Part shown: positions 22,156-25,114 of the stretch, piece after piece
Numbering within the stretch: the stretch's first letter is position 1
How the letters are laid out: each line of letters starts with the position of its first letter
DNA from: an uncultured Muribaculaceae bacterium
GTDB lineage: Bacteria > Bacteroidota > Bacteroidia > Bacteroidales > Muribaculaceae
Length of the DNA: 25,114 nucleotides
NCBI GenBank assembly: GCA_934663645.1
Contig: CAKUKR010000028.1
Coordinates: forward strand, 1-25,114
Direction: 5' to 3'
Notes under the pieces: model-generated
What the model was told of the DNA's origin: nothing
What the model saw: the letters and a program-made list of their open reading frames with translations, nothing else
Databases searched by the model: none
Position numbers and translations under genes: made by a program

Positions 22156-24672
22156 ATGAGAACAATTTTACTATGCACCGCATTGGCTGCATACGCGGCC
22201 TTCGTACCCCTGGGCTTGGCGGCAGAAGTCACGTCTGTCAACGTCACAGAACCGGGTACACTGTCAACCCTTATCACTCAGGACCAGAAGTTTGGCATCA
22301 CCGAGCTGAAGGTGTCCGGTTCTATCAACGGCGAGGACATCGGCTTCATACGCGAAATGGCGGGCGTGTCACTCACGGGGTATGACACACCTACCGAGGG
22401 ACAGCTGCAAAAGCTCGACCTCTACGATGCAGCCATAGTTGCCGGCGGGTACTACATAGACTCCAAGTACTCGTGGGAGAAGAAACAGGCTGAAGCCAAC
22501 ACTATCGGCGACAATATGTTCCGCAAGTCCAAGCTCACGGCAATCGAATTCCCGCAAGGGCTGACAAAGGTGGGACAGTGCGCGTTTGCCGGCGCCCCCG
22601 TTGCCGCTGTCGTGCTTCCGCCGGGTGTGACTTCTGTAGGTTCGGAGGCTTTCTCCGGCTGCTCCTCCCTGACATCGGCTTCGTTCCCCTCTGCCGTCAC
22701 CTCCATCGGCAGCCTCTGTTTCCAGAACTGCTCCTCGCTCGCCTCGTTCACCGTGCCTGACATAACCGCTCTTGCCGACCAGACGTTTGCCGGCTGCACC
22801 GCGATGACTGAAATCGAGCTCCCCGCTACGCTGCAGAGCATTGGCTATGCGCCGTTCCCATCATCGCTGACCTCCCTCCGTTGTCTCGCCACAACGCCCC
22901 CCACGACAACCTGGGGCCCGTTCAGCGGCATCAATTTCAGCAGCTGCACCCTCTATGTCCCTGCCGGAACTGTGGCTGCCTACGCCGCCGCAAACAACTG
23001 GAGCCAGTTCATAAACATTCAGGAAATAACCGGCGAGACTCCGCCGCTGGCTGACGAAATCACCGTCACTCTTGTCGAGCCAGGTACGCTGGCATCGATA
23101 TTCCAATCTGACGCGGAGAAATGGAATGTCAAGAAGTTGACTATCTCCGGTCCGCTCAACGGCTCTGACCTTAAGGTGATGCGCGAAATGACAGGCATCA
23201 ACGACCATTGGAAGGCTACTGACGGCAAACTCGTAGACATCAACATGAGCGGCGCGACTCTCGTTGCCGGGGGCGACCCCTTTGTGGTAGCCAAGGGCTC
23301 GGAAGACAGCGACGAACCGCTGTGGATTTACGCCCGCGAGAATTGCCTCCCCGAAGAACTCTTCTCCGAAAGCAAGCTGGAGACCATCATCCTCCCAACG
23401 AGCATCACTGGCATTTACTCGTCCTTTGCCGACGCTGCAGCCCTGAAAGGCAGCGTCGTTGTCCCCGAGGGCGTGACCTTCATTGGCGAGTGGGCGTTCA
23501 GCAACACCGCTATCGAGGCAATCACGCTCCCCTCGACGCTCGTTGACAGCGAAGACCGTTTCCAGTTCAACAAGTCTGCCATTGGCTCCAACGCCTTCAA
23601 CGGCTGTTCACGCCTTGCCTCTGTAAACATACCGGCTGGTGTGACGATACTCAAGTCTAACGTGTTTGCTGGCTGTTCCGCCCTCACGGAGTTCCGTCTG
23701 CCCGCTTCTGTCGACTACATCGACGGAAACGCTTTTGCCAACTGCACCGGCATCAAGGACTTCTATGCAGAGACGCTTACCCCGGCCTACGCGAATTACG
23801 GAGCGTTCTCGGGCATGGACTTCGAAGGCTGCATACTGCACGTCCCCAGCCACGCCACACAGAACTACCGCAACGCCGACGAGTGGAGCAATTTCACCAA
23901 CATCCTCGAGGCAGACCCCATCATGACCGACGTGACTTTCGCCACACAGCAAGGCGATTTCTCCGGCGTGACCGTAACCGTTGACGGCAATCCTGCCGAA
24001 CTCACCGGCAATTCGGCTGCGCTCAACATGGCCATAGGCTCCGTAATCGTGGTTGCGCCCAAGTACAACACCATCATCGACGCTGTGGAGGCTGCAAACG
24101 CCCACGTCAAGGAAGACGCGCAGGAAAACACGTTTACCGTCACTGTCATGGGCGACGGCTGCAGCGTCAGCATCGCATGGCACGAGGCGAAAGTGCGCGT
24201 CGAGGCCATCTCAACATACGACGGAGCCACACTCGCCGGCAAGCTTTCCCTCGAATACGAGGGTAATACGGGTTCTTCGGTTGAACTCCCGATAGGCGCG
24301 ACCGTCACATTCGTCGCCGAGCCTGCCGAGGGCTACCAGTTCAAGTACGTCACTGTCGTCACGGACGGCTCTGACGACAGCGAGGATGCCGGCACAAGCT
24401 ATGTCGCCGCCAAGGCTGACAGCAAGGACGGCAAGGTGTTCAAAGGCGTGTTTGAATACGTCGGCAGTGTAGACGGCATCGATGCTGATGCGTTCCGCTA
24501 CGATGTCCTGACCAAGACCGTTTACGCCCCGGCAGGTCTCACGGAAGTGTACGCAACGTCCGGGCAGCGGCTCATCTCCTCACGCGAGGGCGTGCTGAGC
24601 ATCGCCTCGCTGCCCGCAGGGCTGTACGTAGTCCGCAACGGCGGCAAGAGCCTGAAGGTGATAGTCCGCTGA
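22156..24672 (+). CDS. BspA-type leucine-rich-repeat surface protein with T9SS sorting domain
   Basis: An 838-residue secreted protein. After a signal peptide (to about residue 22, LGLAAE) it has two homologous modules (about 23-297 and 298-585). Each opens with 'EPGTL', 'ITELKVSGSINGEDIGFIREMAG' or 'VKKLTISGPLNGSDLKVMREMTG', continues with BspA/LRR_5 repeats of the form 'LPxxVTSIGxxAFxGCSSLTS', and closes with 'PFSGINFSSCTLYVPAGT' or 'AFSGMDFEGCILHVPSHA'. A beta-rich region (about 590-765) includes 'GATVTFVAEPAEGYQFKYVTV'. The last 70 residues are a T9SS type A sorting domain ('LTEVYATSGQRLI...LPAGLYVVRNGGKSLKVIVR'). BspA-like proteins are surface adhesins; the ligand is unknown. No separate promoter is seen, so it is probably co-transcribed with the preceding giant protein. 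Confidence 0.9.
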   Translation: MRTILLCTALAAYAAFVPLGLAAEVTSVNVTEPGTLSTLITQDQKFGITELKVSGSINGEDIGFIREMAGVSLTGYDTPTEGQLQKLDLYDAAIVAGGYYIDSKYSWEKKQAEANTIGDNMFRKSKLTAIEFPQGLTKVGQCAFAGAPVAAVVLPPGVTSVGSEAFSGCSSLTSASFPSAVTSIGSLCFQNCSSLASFTVPDITALADQTFAGCTAMTEIELPATLQSIGYAPFPSSLTSLRCLATTPPTTTWGPFSGINFSSCTLYVPAGTVAAYAAANNWSQFINIQEITGETPPLADEITVTLVEPGTLASIFQSDAEKWNVKKLTISGPLNGSDLKVMREMTGINDHWKATDGKLVDINMSGATLVAGGDPFVVAKGSEDSDEPLWIYARENCLPEELFSESKLETIILPTSITGIYSSFADAAALKGSVVVPEGVTFIGEWAFSNTAIEAITLPSTLVDSEDRFQFNKSAIGSNAFNGCSRLASVNIPAGVTILKSNVFAGCSALTEFRLPASVDYIDGNAFANCTGIKDFYAETLTPAYANYGAFSGMDFEGCILHVPSHATQNYRNADEWSNFTNILEADPIMTDVTFATQQGDFSGVTVTVDGNPAELTGNSAALNMAIGSVIVVAPKYNTIIDAVEAANAHVKEDAQENTFTVTVMGDGCSVSIAWHEAKVRVEAISTYDGATLAGKLSLEYEGNTGSSVELPIGATVTFVAEPAEGYQFKYVTVVTDGSDDSEDAGTSYVAAKADSKDGKVFKGVFEYVGSVDGIDADAFRYDVLTKTVYAPAGLTEVYATSGQRLISSREGVLSIASLPAGLYVVRNGGKSLKVIVR

Positions 24673-24715
24673 CGACCTGGTTTCTCTGATTACAGCGGCA
24701 TTGCGCCGCACCCAC

Positions 24716-24749
24716 AGGGGATGTGCAGCCGCGCATCCCCTCTTGTTTT
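24716..24749 (+). terminator. Intrinsic terminator of the surface-protein genes
   Basis: AGGGGATGTGC (24716-24726) pairs with GCGCATCCCCT (24731-24741) over 11 bp, including one G-U pair, with the tetraloop AGCC. It is followed by CTTGTTTT (24742-24749). It lies 44 bases after the stop codon and is a good factor-independent terminator. Confidence 0.85.
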
Positions 24750-24801
24750 ACCCCCCCACCGCCATACAAAATGCAGTGTTGGGGATTTTTAACGAAAAAT
24801 A

Positions 24802-24834
24802 TTTGCATTTTCTGGGGGGTAATTCTTAATTTTG
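24802..24834 (+). promoter_or_regulatory. Well-formed promoter of the candidate RNA gene
   Basis: TTTG (24802-24805), a 21-bp spacer and TAATTTTG (24827-24834) followed by CACTG match both boxes of the Bacteroidota consensus exactly. The spacer holds six consecutive G (24814-24819). Transcription should begin near 24839. Confidence 0.75.
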
Positions 24835-24838
24835 CACT

Positions 24839-25094
24839 GTCATCAAGAGGCTGCGACCGGTAAGCCCCGAAATGGCAGACATATTACAGGAAGGTTTTCG
24901 CCTCCTCTGGCACTGACAAATCACCACCTTGTCCAACCTATAGCACAGAGACAGCGGGAATGTTTCTCACACAGCCGAGCGTATCGCCATAGGCGGTAAC
25001 GGCAAGGCTTGCCGTGAGTTGCTATCGCGTCATCTCCTAGGACAATGCAGTGAACGCCACTGCCGAGGGACGCAAGCGGCTCACCTTTTTGTTT
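24839..25094 (+). ncRNA. Candidate structured non-coding RNA, family not recognised
   Basis: About 255 bases between a consensus promoter and a T-run (TTTTTGTTT, 25086-25094) with no convincing gene on either strand. It folds readily. GAG-G-CTGC (24847-24854) pairs with GCGGCTC (25076-25082), closing the 5' and 3' ends; GGA-A-GG/CCTCC makes a hairpin (24889-24905); TTGTCC (24929-24934) pairs with GGACAA (25040-25045); TATCGCC/GGCGGTA (24982-24998) and ACGGCAA/TTGCCGT (24999-25015) form two hairpins placed end to end; GCAGTG/CACTGC (25047-25063) is another. The closing helix next to a T-run is typical of stable RNAs such as 6S RNA. I find none of the signature sequences I know for tmRNA, RNase P RNA or SRP RNA. 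A 14-codon ATG frame (24872-24916) is probably chance. A long leader of a gene to the right cannot be excluded, because the window ends at 25114. Confidence 0.6.
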
Positions 25095-25114
25095 ATGCCT
25101 CACACAACCCTAAC

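Noticed and set aside
24839..25094. Assignment of the right-end RNA to tmRNA, RNase P RNA, SRP RNA or a cobalamin or FMN riboswitch
   Set aside because: Short resemblances were noticed (for example CGCCACTG and CGACCGG) but the required neighbouring conserved blocks of those RNAs are absent in order and spacing.
24921..25103. Minus-strand frame of 60 codons at the right end
   Set aside because: Overlaps the hairpins of the candidate RNA, has no start context and no protein-like pattern.

Overview
The window looks like a chromosomal segment of a GC-rich member of the Bacteroidales. My best guess is a Muribaculaceae-type gut bacterium, but that is inference. The support is Bacteroidota-style promoters (a TTTG or TTG box, 19-22 bp, then TAnnTTTG), a fused MurF-alanine racemase, a DUF3256 protein, a GSCFA hydrolase, a split ThrE-type exporter, a PorE-like OmpA lipoprotein, and two large secreted proteins that end in type IX secretion (T9SS) sorting domains. 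No tRNA, rRNA, CRISPR array, phage gene or transposase was recognised.

Layout. Bases 1-276 are non-coding and hold a strong hairpin and two copies of a dispersed palindromic repeat. Three plus-strand genes follow: a single-domain PAS protein, a small secreted protein made almost entirely of 14-residue repeats, and a membrane-anchored coiled-coil protein with its own promoter. Two minus-strand genes come next (2146-6359): MurF-Alr for peptidoglycan precursors, and upstream of it a secreted C69 dipeptidase. From 6595 to 17252 everything is on the plus strand: a DEAD-box RNA helicase with a TTG start, a DUF3256 lipoprotein-sized secreted protein, gltX, waaA (Kdo transferase, overlapping gltX by 4 bp), a PorE-like lipoprotein, a GSCFA protein, the two halves of a ThrE-type exporter and an integral membrane protein. 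An AT-richer 359-bp gap precedes the two T9SS cargo genes (17612-24672). These are a giant multidomain adhesin-like protein and a BspA-type leucine-rich-repeat protein with a duplicated module. The window ends with an intrinsic terminator, a well-formed promoter and about 250 bases of highly structured non-coding sequence that looks like an RNA gene.

How it fits together. Much of the segment serves the cell envelope: peptidoglycan precursors, lipid A-Kdo assembly, a peptidoglycan-anchored outer-membrane lipoprotein of the type used by T9SS, and two surface proteins that T9SS would export. The observations most worth a second look are the candidate structured RNA at the right end, a run of eight G inside the predicted promoter spacer of the giant surface protein (possible phase variation), and the dispersed palindromic repeats that lie in mirror-image pairs between genes.
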